A stretch of 43,126 bases of DNA from Candidatus Buchananbacteria bacterium CG10_big_fil_rev_8_21_14_0_10_42_9 (GTDB lineage Bacteria > Patescibacteriota > Patescibacteriia > Buchananbacterales > 21-14-0-10-42-9), in the NCBI GenBank assembly GCA_002773845.1, contig PEZZ01000034.1:1-43126 (forward strand), in the 5' to 3' direction. This document shows positions 13,556 through 21,424 of the stretch, piece by piece. The notes below the pieces were generated by a model. That model had not been told where the DNA came from, ran no database searches, and worked only from the letters and a program-made list of their open reading frames with translations. The position numbers were made by a program, and so were the translations under genes. The first letter of the stretch is position 1. Every line of letters begins with the position of its first letter.

Positions 13556-16288
13556 ATGGCGAAAATAAAAAAATTCGTGGTAATTGACGGCCATGCCTTA
13601 ATTCACCGGGCATGGCATGTCTTGCCGCCACTAACCACTCAAGACGGTACGCTAGTTAATGCTGTGTATGGCTTTACCGCCATGCTGCTTAAAGTTATCA
13701 AAGACATCAAGCCCGAATATTTAGTTTTAACTTTTGATCTAAAAGGGCCAACGCATCGACATGAAGAATATAAAGAATACAAAGCGCATCGGGAAGCCCC
13801 GCCCGACGAGCTAATAGCCCAATTTGATTTGGTTCGCGAGGTTGTCCGCGCTTTTAATATACCCATTTTTGAAAAACAGGGGTTTGAAGCAGACGATTTA
13901 ATCGGCACGCTTGTTAAACACTCCAAGACTAAAGGTATTCACAAAATAATTGTCACCGGTGATATGGATGCGCTGCAATTAGTTGATGCCGAAACCACAG
14001 TAATGACCGTGAAAAAAGGCGCTACCGACACCATTGACTACGGGCCAACACAAGTAAAAGAAAAATATGGCGGGCTTGCCCCTGAACAATTAATTGACTT
14101 TAAGTCTTTGCGGGGCGATCCGTCTGATAACATTCCGGGCGTCAAGGGCATTGGCGAAAAAACTGCCATTACTTTGCTTAGCGAATTTAAAAATTTAGAC
14201 GGTGTTTATAAAAACATTGATTCGCCTAAAATCAAAGACCGTGTTCGCGAGCTTTTAAAAGAGTACAAAAAAGATGCCTACTTGTCACAAAAATTGGCAG
14301 CCATCAAAACCGACGTGCCGATAAAATTTTCTTTAAATGAAACTATTACTAAAGATTTTGATGTTGATAAGGCAGTTAAAATTTTTCAAAAATTTGAGTT
14401 TAAATCATTAATTAATCAACTGCCTAAATCTAGCCAGCCAAAAACACGGCAAACCCAACTAATGCTCGGTAAAATGGTTGACACTAAGTCGCGGGTTAAA
14501 CAGTTTGACTACACTTTAATTAACAGCCAAAAAGACTTTGATGATTTTTATAAAGAGCTGGCCGGGCAAAAATTGTTTGCTTTTGACACCGAAACAAGCT
14601 ACCTTGATCCTTTTTTCTCCGATCTGCTAGGCATCAGTTTTTCATGGCAAGCCAAAAAAGGTTATTATCTGACCAACCAAATTATCCAAAAAAATTTAGA
14701 CGCGCTAAATAAAATTTTTAACGATTCAAAAATTAAAAAAGTCGGGCATAACATTAAATACGACTTGGAAGTAGTTGAAAGCCATGGCCTTAAAGTGCAA
14801 GGAGTGCATTTTGACACAATGCTTGCCGCCTATTTATCCAACCCGGGTAACCGCGCATTAAAACTTGATAATTTAGCTTTTACTGAATTCGGCCATCAAA
14901 TGATTACGCTTGAAGAAATCGCCGGTAAAAAATTATCGCCCAAAGACAAAACTGTAGATTTATCGGTTGTGCCGATTGAAATAATGTCTGACTATTCTTG
15001 TGAGGACGCTGATTTTACATATCGCTTAATTAAACCTCTGGCAAAACAACTCAGGCAAAGCAATAACGAAGGCATTTTATTCAAAATTGAAGTGCCGCTA
15101 GTGCGCGTACTCGCGGACATGGAACGCGTTGGCATTGAAATTGATGTCGGCTTTCTGAAAAAAATGTCGAGCAGCTTTTCAAAAAAAATTGCAACCTTAG
15201 AAACTAAAATTTATAAAATGGCGGGCACTAAATTTAACATTAGTTCACCGCAGCAACTCAAAGAAATCCTTTTTGAAAAACTTGAAATTTCAACCGAAGG
15301 GCTAGGCAAAACTAAAACTGGAATCTCTACGGCGGCCGCTGAATTAGAAAAAATGCGCGGCCAGCACCCGATTATAGATTTAATTAGCCAATATCGCGAA
15401 TTAACCAAGCTGCAAAACACCTATTTAGACGCTTTGCCAGAACTAGTCAATGACGACGGCCGAGTACGAACGCAATTTAATCAAACTATCGCTGCTACCG
15501 GCCGGCTATCTTCATCCAATCCCAATTTACAAAATATCCCCATGCGAACCGATATCGGCCGTGAAATTCGTAAAGCTTTTGTCGCCGGACGCGGAAAAAA
15601 AATATTATCTGCTGATTACAACCAAATTGAACTTCGCATTATCGCATCTTTGGCTAACGACGCCAAAATGATTAATTCATTTAAAAAAGGGGAAGATATT
15701 CACACGCGAACTGCCGCCGACATTAATGAAATACCGCTAGATAAGGTGGCCAAAAAAGATCGTTACGCCGCCAAAGCGATTAACTTTGGCATAATTTACG
15801 GCATGGGTTATGTAAGTTTATCCAAATACGCAGACATTCCCCGCGAACAGGCCCAAGATTTTATTGATCGCTATTTTAATTTGCACACGCCCATTCACAA
15901 CTATCTAGAAGAAACCAAAGAAATTGCCCGCAAACAAGGTTATGCTGAAACTATTTTTGGCCGCCGACGATTTTTTCCTGAAATCAGTTCCAGCCAAAAC
16001 CAAGTTCGCGCCGCCGCTGAACGCGCCGCCGTTAACCACCCGATTCAAGGTACCGCCGCTGACTTAATGAAGCTTGCCATGATAGAAATATACAAAGGCT
16101 TGCCCAAAATCAGCCGCGACGCTAAAATGTTACTTCAAGTTCATGACGAATTAGTCTTTGAGGTGCCAAACAATGATCTTACCAAAGTCACTGAATTTAT
16201 TACCGACAAAATGGAAAATATTTATAAGCTCCGTTGCCCCATCGAAACGCACGTTCAAATAGGTCAAAATTGGGGCGAATTAAAGTAG
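13556..16288 (+). CDS. polA: DNA polymerase I
   Basis: The enzyme fills gaps and removes RNA primers during replication and repair. The 910 residues form three domains. The 5'-3' exonuclease (about 1-300) has FEADDLIGTLV and the H3TH segment GDPSDNIPGVKGIGEKTA. The 3'-5' proofreading domain (about 320-520) keeps its catalytic residues: FAFDTETS (near 341), VGHNIKYDLEV and SCEDADFTYRL. The polymerase domain (about 560-910) has motif A SADYNQIELRI (near 686), the O-helix AAKAINFGIIYGM (near 737) and motif C LQVHDELVFEV (near 860). Many bacterial PolI enzymes have lost proofreading, so an intact site is worth noting. The start ATG 13556 is preceded by AAGG and by the inverted-repeat leader described separately. 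Confidence 0.97.
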   Translation: MAKIKKFVVIDGHALIHRAWHVLPPLTTQDGTLVNAVYGFTAMLLKVIKDIKPEYLVLTFDLKGPTHRHEEYKEYKAHREAPPDELIAQFDLVREVVRAFNIPIFEKQGFEADDLIGTLVKHSKTKGIHKIIVTGDMDALQLVDAETTVMTVKKGATDTIDYGPTQVKEKYGGLAPEQLIDFKSLRGDPSDNIPGVKGIGEKTAITLLSEFKNLDGVYKNIDSPKIKDRVRELLKEYKKDAYLSQKLAAIKTDVPIKFSLNETITKDFDVDKAVKIFQKFEFKSLINQLPKSSQPKTRQTQLMLGKMVDTKSRVKQFDYTLINSQKDFDDFYKELAGQKLFAFDTETSYLDPFFSDLLGISFSWQAKKGYYLTNQIIQKNLDALNKIFNDSKIKKVGHNIKYDLEVVESHGLKVQGVHFDTMLAAYLSNPGNRALKLDNLAFTEFGHQMITLEEIAGKKLSPKDKTVDLSVVPIEIMSDYSCEDADFTYRLIKPLAKQLRQSNNEGILFKIEVPLVRVLADMERVGIEIDVGFLKKMSSSFSKKIATLETKIYKMAGTKFNISSPQQLKEILFEKLEISTEGLGKTKTGISTAAAELEKMRGQHPIIDLISQYRELTKLQNTYLDALPELVNDDGRVRTQFNQTIAATGRLSSSNPNLQNIPMRTDIGREIRKAFVAGRGKKILSADYNQIELRIIASLANDAKMINSFKKGEDIHTRTAADINEIPLDKVAKKDRYAAKAINFGIIYGMGYVSLSKYADIPREQAQDFIDRYFNLHTPIHNYLEETKEIARKQGYAETIFGRRRFFPEISSSQNQVRAAAERAAVNHPIQGTAADLMKLAMIEIYKGLPKISRDAKMLLQVHDELVFEVPNNDLTKVTEFITDKMENIYKLRCPIETHVQIGQNWGELK

Positions 16289-16291
16289 ATA

Positions 16292-16432
16292 AATAGTCTC
16301 CTCTCCCTTGGAGGGAGAGGACAAAGGTGAGGGGGTATAATGCATTACCTCGCTCTTACTCCCCCGCCAGGGTGGTTATGAAGCCATTAGGTCGGGCGAG
16401 CTCTCTCTTAAAGAGAGGGAGCCTGCTGTCAA
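16292..16432. repeat. Imperfect palindrome (repeat family B) after polA
   Basis: CCTCTCCCTTGGAGGGAGAGG with AAGGTGAGGG, then a mirror half containing CTCTCTCTTAAAGAGAGGGAG. It shares words with the element at 10870-10962 and fills the polA to acetyltransferase-remnant spacer. Confidence 0.65.
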
Positions 16433-16440
16433 ATTAAACA

Positions 16441-16885
16441 ATGAAAAAGTATCAAATAAAAAAATATTCTGATTCTGATCAACCTAGTGTGGCTAGTCTG
16501 GTGACCAAAGTGCTTCAAGAATATGGCTATCAATATAACAAAAAACTTGATAAAGACTTGGACGACCCAACAGAACACTACTTGAAGACTGGAGGTATGT
16601 TTTGGGTCATACCGAACGACAATACAATTATTGGGACGGTAGCCCTAAAGAAAAAAGGCGCCCAAGGAGAACTGAAAGGCTATACGTAGACAAGGATTGT
16701 CGTGGTATGGGATTGGGCTTAAGCCTTCTTAATGCAGTCATTCACTATTGTCAGGAAAACAAATAAAAACACTTAAATTAAACACAACAGAATCTTTTAG
16801 CGGTGCAATAAAATTCTATGAAAAAAATGGGTTTGCCACAACTAGAAAGATGGGCGATATTATTTACATGGAAAAACGCTTATAA
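16441..16885 (+). pseudogene. GNAT acetyltransferase gene with two frameshifts
   Basis: Reading across three frames gives a complete GNAT (Gcn5-related N-acetyltransferase) of about 147 residues. Frame 1 (16441-16689) holds the N-terminus through GTVALKKKG. Frame 2 continues with LYVDKDCRGMGLGLSLLNAV, the acetyl-CoA loop (R/Q-x-x-G-x-G/A type, here CRGMGLG). Frame 3 ends with FYEKNGFATT...YMEKRL and a stop at 16885. The breaks fall near 16676 (AAAGG, where AAAAGG would restore the frame) and near 16764 (CAAAT, where one more A would restore it). Both are single-base losses next to A runs, so this is either a recent pseudogene or a pair of sequencing or assembly errors. Confidence 0.8.
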
Positions 16886-16913
16886 TACTATTTGCTAAGC
16901 CATTTGTTATTTT

Positions 16914-17864
16914 ATGCTTATTTTCTTATACGGCGAAGACACTTACCGGTCGCGCCAAAAACTACACGAGCTTAAAGCTAAATTTATCGCCGACGTGGAT
17001 AAGTCTGGTTTAAATATTGATATTTTAATTGGAAAAAATGCCACAGCTCAAACAATCCAACAATCTTATTTAACCGCGCCTTTTTTAGCTAAGCGCCGCA
17101 TGATAATTGTGGAGGACTTTTTTGGCCTGAGGCCAAACAAGGAAAATTGTGAAGCTATTCTAAATGCCTTGCGGCGGCAAAGCGAAAACATTTTGATTTT
17201 TTGGGACGGAGAAATTAAAACCCCTTTACATAAGCCCGGCAAAGAACTTTTAAACAATTTAAAAAATGAAAAACTAAGCCAAGAATTTAGCGCTTTAGAG
17301 CCCCATGAGCTAAAACGCTGGCTCAGTAAATATTGCCAAGATAAAAACTTAAAAATTGAATCTAATGCTTTAGATTTATTGCTTGACTGGGTTGGCAATG
17401 ATTTGTGGCGATTGGTTAATGAAATGGAAAAGCTTAAAGCTTACGCAGCTGGCAAGAAAATAACCAAAACCGAAATTGAGCTTTTAAGCATAGGTTCTTT
17501 TGACGACAATGTCTTTAATATGACCGACGCTATTGGCAAGCGTCAGCACGCCTTAGCCTTACAGCTTTTAGAAGACCAATTCCACTTAGGCATAAATCAT
17601 TTGTCGCTACTTGCTACCATCACCTGGCAATTTAAAAATTTATTGGCCGTAAAATCTCTCGCGGGCGAAAATCTAAATGAAAAGGCTATTGCCAAAACAA
17701 CTAAGCTCCACCCGTTTGTGGTAAAAAAATCACTCCAACAAGTATCTAACTTTAGCTTGGAAGAATTAAAGCTTATTTATAATCGGCTACTAGAAACCGA
17801 CCAAGCCCTAAAAAACAGTGCCACTTCACCGCAAGCATTACTTGATCTGCTCATTTTGGCGTAA
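16914..17864 (+). CDS. holA: DNA polymerase III delta subunit (clamp loader)
   Basis: Delta opens the beta clamp (DnaN) as part of the clamp-loader complex. The 316-residue protein fits the HolA family: an N-terminal LIFLYGEDTYRSRQKLHELK, the FLAKRRMIIVEDF segment of the first domain, a middle domain with LELLLDWVGNDLWRLVNEMEKL-like helices (about 150-180), and a C-terminal collar domain ending SATSPQALLDLLILA. It is preceded by the GNAT remnant and followed by rpsT on the opposite strand; holA and rpsT are neighbours in many bacteria. There is no SD. A TATAAT lies about 27 bases before the ATG, over the end of the GNAT remnant. Confidence 0.9.
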   Translation: MLIFLYGEDTYRSRQKLHELKAKFIADVDKSGLNIDILIGKNATAQTIQQSYLTAPFLAKRRMIIVEDFFGLRPNKENCEAILNALRRQSENILIFWDGEIKTPLHKPGKELLNNLKNEKLSQEFSALEPHELKRWLSKYCQDKNLKIESNALDLLLDWVGNDLWRLVNEMEKLKAYAAGKKITKTEIELLSIGSFDDNVFNMTDAIGKRQHALALQLLEDQFHLGINHLSLLATITWQFKNLLAVKSLAGENLNEKAIAKTTKLHPFVVKKSLQQVSNFSLEELKLIYNRLLETDQALKNSATSPQALLDLLILA

Positions 17865-17940
17865 TAGTTATACGTTAGCACTTATTTTAATAATGCTTGC
17901 CCACTGTGCGTGAGGGGGAAAAATAATTTTAAATATAATC

Positions 17941-17963
17941 AAAAAACCCGCCGGATAGCGGGC
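17941..17963 (-). terminator. Terminator of rpsT
   Basis: On the minus strand CCCGC-TATCCG-GCGGG is followed by TTTTTTG, just after the rpsT stop. The remaining holA-rpsT spacer holds nothing recognisable. Confidence 0.85.
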
Positions 17964-17974
17964 TTGAAATGTAA

Positions 17975-18244
17975 TTACTTTTTTGCCTGCGGCTTGGCTG
18001 ACTTGATCAATCTAGACTTCTTGCGGGCACCGGTATTTTTTTTCATCACGCCTTTTTGAACCGCTCTATCAATCGCTTTGACCGCTTGCTTCACATATTC
18101 TTCAGCCTTAGTAAGGTCGTTGGCCTCAACTGATTTTTGGACACGCTTTAATAAATAAGCAATATTTTCTTTTGCCTGTTTGTTGCGGCTTGCCCGAGCT
18201 TGACTTTGGCGCAAATCTTTCATGGCTGCTTTTTTTACTGGCAC
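17975..18244 (-). CDS. rpsT: Ribosomal protein bS20
   Basis: The 89-residue basic protein binds the 5' domain of 16S rRNA. The sequence fits the family: an N-terminal MPVKKAAMKDLRQSQARASRNK helix, KVxKSVEANDL in the middle, and GVMKKNTGARKKSRL near the C-terminus. The start is a GTG (18244); the alignment with other S20 proteins needs the residues before the internal Met. A promoter with TTGACG (18302-18297) and TAGCAT (18279-18274), 17 bases apart, lies upstream. Length and charge are normal. Confidence 0.95.
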   Translation of the reverse strand: MPVKKAAMKDLRQSQARASRNKQAKENIAYLLKRVQKSVEANDLTKAEEYVKQAVKAIDRAVQKGVMKKNTGARKKSRLIKSAKPQAKK

Positions 18245-18273
18245 ACTATTTTCACTTAGTTATTAGTGACCGC

Positions 18274-18302
18274 ATGCTATCACAGCTAGCCCGCCGCGTC
18301 AA
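18274..18302 (-). promoter_or_regulatory. Promoter of rpsT
   Basis: TTGACG and TAGCAT are 17 bases apart on the minus strand. The predicted start is near 18267, about 22 bases before the GTG. Confidence 0.65.
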
Positions 18303-18330
18303 CCCCGTCTGACGGGGTCAAGACACCAAA

Positions 18331-18359
18331 TTGACAGAAAATGACTGAACGCCTACAAT
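18331..18359 (+). promoter_or_regulatory. Promoter of the bactofilin gene
   Basis: TTGACA (18331-18336) and TACAAT (18354-18359) are 17 bases apart. The predicted start is near 18366, about 27 bases before the ATG. Confidence 0.85.
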
Positions 18360-18392
18360 AATGAAGATAAAATTACTATTAAATGTACTCCT

Positions 18393-18845
18393 ATGTTTAA
18401 AGGTGATGAAGCGGGTCGCGAGGTCGATACCGTAATCGGCCCTTCGGTTAAAGTTGAAGGCGATTTTGAAGCCGCCGGCAATGTTGTCGTTGAAGGCCAA
18501 GTAACCGGAAATTTAAAAACTGACCGAAATTTACAAGTTGGCAGTAATGCTAAAATTTTTGCCAATGTGTCGGCCGGCAGTGCTAACATAGCCGGGGAAA
18601 TCCAAGGCAATGTTAAGATTCAAGACTCCCTTGACTTAAGCAACTCTGCGAGAGTCTTCGGCGATATTAAATGCAAAACCGCTTCAATTGCTTCCGGGGC
18701 GGTAGTCAACGGCAAGGTCCAAATCGGGGAGCAAAAAAAATCTAAGCCTGAGGCTAGTGAAATTACTTCTGGCAAAACTAAAAAAGGCAAGGCTTCGAAA
18801 ACAAACAAGGCGGCTGAAGCCACCCCTCCCGACCCCCTTGCCTAA
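18393..18845 (+). CDS. Bactofilin (polymer-forming cytoskeletal protein)
   Basis: Bactofilins polymerise into filaments that localise wall-synthesis or morphology factors. Residues about 12-112 form the bactofilin beta-helix: repeating GxVxGxL/V steps such as VKVEGDFEAAGNVVVEGQVTGNLKTD and AGEIQGNVKIQ, opening with the TVIGPSVKVEGD motif. The C-terminal tail (about 113-150) is Lys/Ser/Thr-rich and ends TPPDPLA, as expected for a disordered bactofilin end. There are no membrane segments. It has its own strong promoter and is followed 20 bases later by the lipid-kinase-like gene, so the two are probably an operon. Confidence 0.92.
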   Translation: MFKGDEAGREVDTVIGPSVKVEGDFEAAGNVVVEGQVTGNLKTDRNLQVGSNAKIFANVSAGSANIAGEIQGNVKIQDSLDLSNSARVFGDIKCKTASIASGAVVNGKVQIGEQKKSKPEASEITSGKTKKGKASKTNKAAEATPPDPLA

Positions 18846-18865
18846 AATCCGGGCGTCTGTAATTT

Positions 18866-19615
18866 ATGTATCTTTATTTATACGACAGTCTCTTGAGTGA
18901 AAAAAAATATCAGCGGCAACTTATTAAAATGGAAATGCAACTGACAGATCTTGGCATTGGCGGGAAAATTAGTCGTCTGTCGCCCTTAAAAAACCTCAAA
19001 CAACTAATTGAAGAAGAGGTTCGCGTCGGCGTTAAAACTGTGGTAGCGGTCGGCAACGACAAAACCTTATTCCAAGTCATCAACGCCATCGTTGGCAGGC
19101 CAGTAGTGCTTGGTATTGTTCCGTTTGGGCCAAACAACACAATTGCTCATGACCTAGGCATTAACTCTGTAGAAGATGCAACCAAAACTATTTCCACTAG
19201 AATTATTCAAAAAATTGATTTGGGCAAAATTAATAATGATTATTTTGTTTCTCAAGCTACCATTTCCGACGGCCAGGCAGTAATTGAATTTGACGATAAA
19301 TTTGCTGTTTCTACCGAGCATGCCGGCAGTAAAATTAATGTCTGCAATTTACGCCCGGCCCATGTAGCCGCCGGCCAAAACCATTTCAACCCGCAAGATG
19401 GTTATTTAGACTTACTCGTAGAAACCGCCAGCCGCAAAGGCATGTTTAGAACCGAATTTGCTAAAAGCATTTTTCCGTTCAAAAGAATTTTTATCCGCGG
19501 CCCTAAAACCGCCTCTATTACCGCTGATGGCGGAAAAATTTTTAAAACTCCAGTCAAAATTGAAGCCGCTCCCCAAAAAATAAAAATGATCGTCAGTAAA
19601 AAAAGAGATTTTTAA
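18866..19615 (+). CDS. Diacylglycerol-kinase-like protein with altered catalytic loop
   Basis: The 249-residue protein has the DAGK catalytic fold. A strand-loop VVAVGNDKTLFQVINAI (about 60-76) stands where lipid kinases have GGDGTxNEVVN, and LGIVPFGPNNTIAHDLGI (about 82-99) where they have LGIIPxGTGNDFARxLGI. The catalytic GGDGT is thus degenerate (VGNDK) and GTGN is GPNN, so kinase activity is doubtful. The C-terminal beta-sandwich is present, with HFNPQDGYLDLLV and a final PVKIEAAPQKIKMIVSKK. It is second in the bactofilin operon. The last ten codons and stop are duplicated 1.84 kb downstream, see the insertion element. Confidence 0.75.
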   Translation: MYLYLYDSLLSEKKYQRQLIKMEMQLTDLGIGGKISRLSPLKNLKQLIEEEVRVGVKTVVAVGNDKTLFQVINAIVGRPVVLGIVPFGPNNTIAHDLGINSVEDATKTISTRIIQKIDLGKINNDYFVSQATISDGQAVIEFDDKFAVSTEHAGSKINVCNLRPAHVAAGQNHFNPQDGYLDLLVETASRKGMFRTEFAKSIFPFKRIFIRGPKTASITADGGKIFKTPVKIEAAPQKIKMIVSKKRDF

Positions 19616-19617
19616 TT
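19583..19617 (+). repeat. Direct repeat, left copy (end of the lipid-kinase-like gene)
   Basis: These 35 bases match 21425-21459 at 33 positions. They encode the final ten residues (K-M-I-V-S-K-K-R-D-F) and stop of the intact gene. The differences are ATG/ATA (Met/Ile) and AGT/AGC (both Ser), so both copies keep the coding sense. Confidence 0.95.
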
Positions 19618-20394
19618 TTTCTTTGGGGACACTCCTTGCTCCCAAGCTAAATTAAACAAACCTTTAAGTAAGTTAACTAGGGCCAAGCTTTCTATCATTA
19701 CGCCCATAATATTTGGTTGTTGGTGCAATGCTAATACAACCTTATTTTCATATACGTTAATCTCACCCCTAAACTCTTTTATACCTGGCAACTGCTCTGC
19801 CTTGATCCATTTATAATGAGTGTAAGTAAAAGATCCGCGATAATCTTTCATCCATTCTCGTCCTTGAGGCGTATCTAGCAGTAGCATACGTTCATGAATT
19901 TTTCTCCGACTCCGCTCTTTATTATAGTCCTTACCCCATTGCCTAAATTCAGGCATGTTCCAGCCTTCAATGTCAGCAATAGATAAAACTTCATCTTTTG
20001 TCTCCAACGATTCGCTATAAATCGCTTTTAACCCCTCAATGCCTTCTTGATACCTAACAATTGGTTTATCAATTAATTTATATAAAGAAACCAGCTCCGG
20101 CAGTTCTTGTTCAACTCGTTCTAATCTCTTCTCCCATTGGTTTTTTTTGTTTTGTACAAATTGGACTAAGCGTCGAGGGTGCTCAGCGCTATACCGTATC
20201 TTTTTGCCTTCGCTAGAAACTTTATTAACCAAACCATAGACACTTAACTGTTCTAATATTTGATAGCCAAAAGTTCTAGTAATGCCGGCTTTTTTAGTTG
20301 CCTGACTAACTGTTGAAGGCCCAAGCTCTAACAGCGCCTGATATATCTTAGCTTCATTATCATCCAGACCTGAATCGCTTACTAAATTTTTCAT
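19612..20394 (-). CDS. TrmB-family transcriptional regulator
   Basis: The 260-residue protein has an N-terminal winged helix (about 1-70): GLDDNEAKIYQALLELGPSTVSQATKKAGITRTFGYQILEQL is a typical TrmB helix-turn-helix. A coiled linker follows (about 85-115), then an effector-like domain (about 120-260). TrmB proteins often sense sugars and control sugar uptake or metabolism, mostly in archaea and some bacteria; the effector here is unknown. ATG 20394 is chosen over an upstream ATG because the domain begins there and the promoter lies just upstream. The stop codon lies inside the left direct repeat, so the gene runs right up to the end of the insertion element. Codon use is AT-rich, like the core genes. 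Confidence 0.8.
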   Translation of the reverse strand: MKNLVSDSGLDDNEAKIYQALLELGPSTVSQATKKAGITRTFGYQILEQLSVYGLVNKVSSEGKKIRYSAEHPRRLVQFVQNKKNQWEKRLERVEQELPELVSLYKLIDKPIVRYQEGIEGLKAIYSESLETKDEVLSIADIEGWNMPEFRQWGKDYNKERSRRKIHERMLLLDTPQGREWMKDYRGSFTYTHYKWIKAEQLPGIKEFRGEINVYENKVVLALHQQPNIMGVMIESLALVNLLKGLFNLAWEQGVSPKKN

Positions 20395-20430
20395 AACTAC
20401 TTTAATGTATAAATAAAAACGCCTAAGCTT

Positions 20431-20459
20431 TTTGTAGCACAATCCTTAATTTGTGTCAA
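20431..20459 (-). promoter_or_regulatory. Promoter of the TrmB-like regulator
   Basis: TTGACA (20459-20454) and TACAAA (20436-20431) are 17 bases apart on the minus strand. The predicted start is near 20424, about 30 bases before the ATG. The divergent cassette promoter is less clear; CATAAT at 20579-20584 is a candidate -10. Confidence 0.75.
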
Positions 20460-20630
20460 TAATTACTTACACTTTATTTTTATTATAAAAATATTGGCTT
20501 ATTTTAAATAAATTCTCTTATAAATAATGAATCATCATATTTACACTTTAATAAATTTTAATAAAAATAACCTGTCATCATAATGGTGTGGTGACATACG
20601 CATCTAGATTTAGAGAAGGAGGTGGACTGG

Positions 20631-20729
20631 GTGGCCAAAAAAAATGCAGCAAAGAAAAACTCTCAAGAGTATTGCGTCGGCGACTTCGTCAAAGTAACTC
20701 GTCAAGATGTAAGTGAAAAAAAGAGGTGA
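20631..20729 (+). CDS. Orphan small protein, cassette 4, first gene
   Basis: The 32-residue protein starts at GTG with a perfect SD (AAGGAGGTG, about 8 bases upstream). The first half is Lys/Ala/Asn-rich (KKNAAKKN); the second half reads EYCVGDFVKVTRQDV, a small beta-like stretch. Its TGA stop overlaps the GTG of the next gene (GTGA), which predicts coupled translation. It may be the N-terminal part of a protein split by a frameshift, because the next frame lacks an SD of its own. No function is recognised. Confidence 0.5.
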   Translation: MAKKNAAKKNSQEYCVGDFVKVTRQDVSEKKR

Positions 20730-21241
20730 CGGCATGCGTCTTGGCAATCTACTTTGAGGGTGTACTGCTACGTCTGTGCCCCGTCGGCACAAAAGATTTC
20801 TTCTACAGAGATGTAAGGCATGGCCCCGTGGAAGTTGTCAAAAGGATCGGAGCCGACCTTGATAAGCTCGCAGGGGAGATTGGGTTTACCTTGGCAGTAA
20901 TGGCCTGCCAAAACGACCTCCCTGAAGGGTTGCTCGAATCCTTAAGCCCAACACGGTTGGCTGACATTGCGTCGGCTTGCTCCGGCTACGAAGGATTCGA
21001 TCAACCAATGAAGGATGCCATCGTCCCCCTGCTGGAGAAGAAAGGTGTCTACGAAGCTGTAAAAAAGGAAGCAAATAAACAGCTTACCGCCAAACATGTC
21101 AAAGAAGTCTGCAAGTTCGGCTGTGATGACCCAAGCAAAACATGTAGCTTCTTGACCGCTGGCCCAGGTGACGTGAGTTGCGCCAAGGGCACAGAGCTTG
21201 AGGGAGTAATTCACAACCAGAGCGGTTCATGGAACAGATGA
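20726..21241 (+). CDS. Orphan protein, cassette 4, second gene
   Basis: The 171-residue protein has no recognised family. It overlaps the previous stop by 4 bases and starts at GTG. Residues about 30-120 look helical and polar; the C-terminal part holds several cysteines (VCKFGCDDPSKTCSFL, and SCAKG further on) that could bind metal or form disulfides. There is no signal peptide or membrane segment. Codon use is GC-richer than the neighbouring TrmB-like gene. Its TGA stop overlaps the ATG of the third gene (ATGA). Part of the insertion element; function unknown. Confidence 0.65.
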   Translation: MTACVLAIYFEGVLLRLCPVGTKDFFYRDVRHGPVEVVKRIGADLDKLAGEIGFTLAVMACQNDLPEGLLESLSPTRLADIASACSGYEGFDQPMKDAIVPLLEKKGVYEAVKKEANKQLTAKHVKEVCKFGCDDPSKTCSFLTAGPGDVSCAKGTELEGVIHNQSGSWNR

Positions 21242-21372
21242 CCGCCATGGGGGACGGTGATGGTTGCGTCGGCAGGAAAGGATCTCTAAGCTTATACAAG
21301 CTAACGGAGGGCCGCACCAAAAAAACAGACAAAAAGCCAGCTAAGAAAAAAGCTGCAAAAAAGCGGTCTTAA
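21238..21372 (+). CDS. Orphan lysine-rich small protein, cassette 4, third gene
   Basis: The 44-residue protein begins at an ATG overlapping the previous stop by 4 bases (ATGA). It starts MTAMGDGDGCVGRKGSLSLY and ends in a Lys/Ala tail (KKTDKKPAKKKAAKKRS) typical of nucleic-acid-binding tails. The three cassette ORFs each sit in a different frame, each one base back from the last, so they could be coupled genes or one gene with two -1 shifts. A terminator follows 20 bases later. Confidence 0.5.
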   Translation: MTAMGDGDGCVGRKGSLSLYKLTEGRTKKTDKKPAKKKAAKKRS

Positions 21373-21392
21373 AACATGCGCAATAACGCAAG

Positions 21393-21420
21393 AGAGAGCC
21401 TGACCAGCTCTCTTTATCTT
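21393..21420 (+). terminator. Intrinsic terminator of cassette 4
   Basis: AGAGAGC (21393-21399) pairs with GCTCTCT (21407-21413), followed by TTATCTTTTG. Confidence 0.8.
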
Positions 21421-21424
21421 TTGT

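Noticed and set aside
20726-21241. Alternative genetic code with TGA read as glycine
   Set aside because: TGA ends the first two cassette 4 ORFs in well-formed overlaps, and conserved core proteins are full length without reading TGA as sense.
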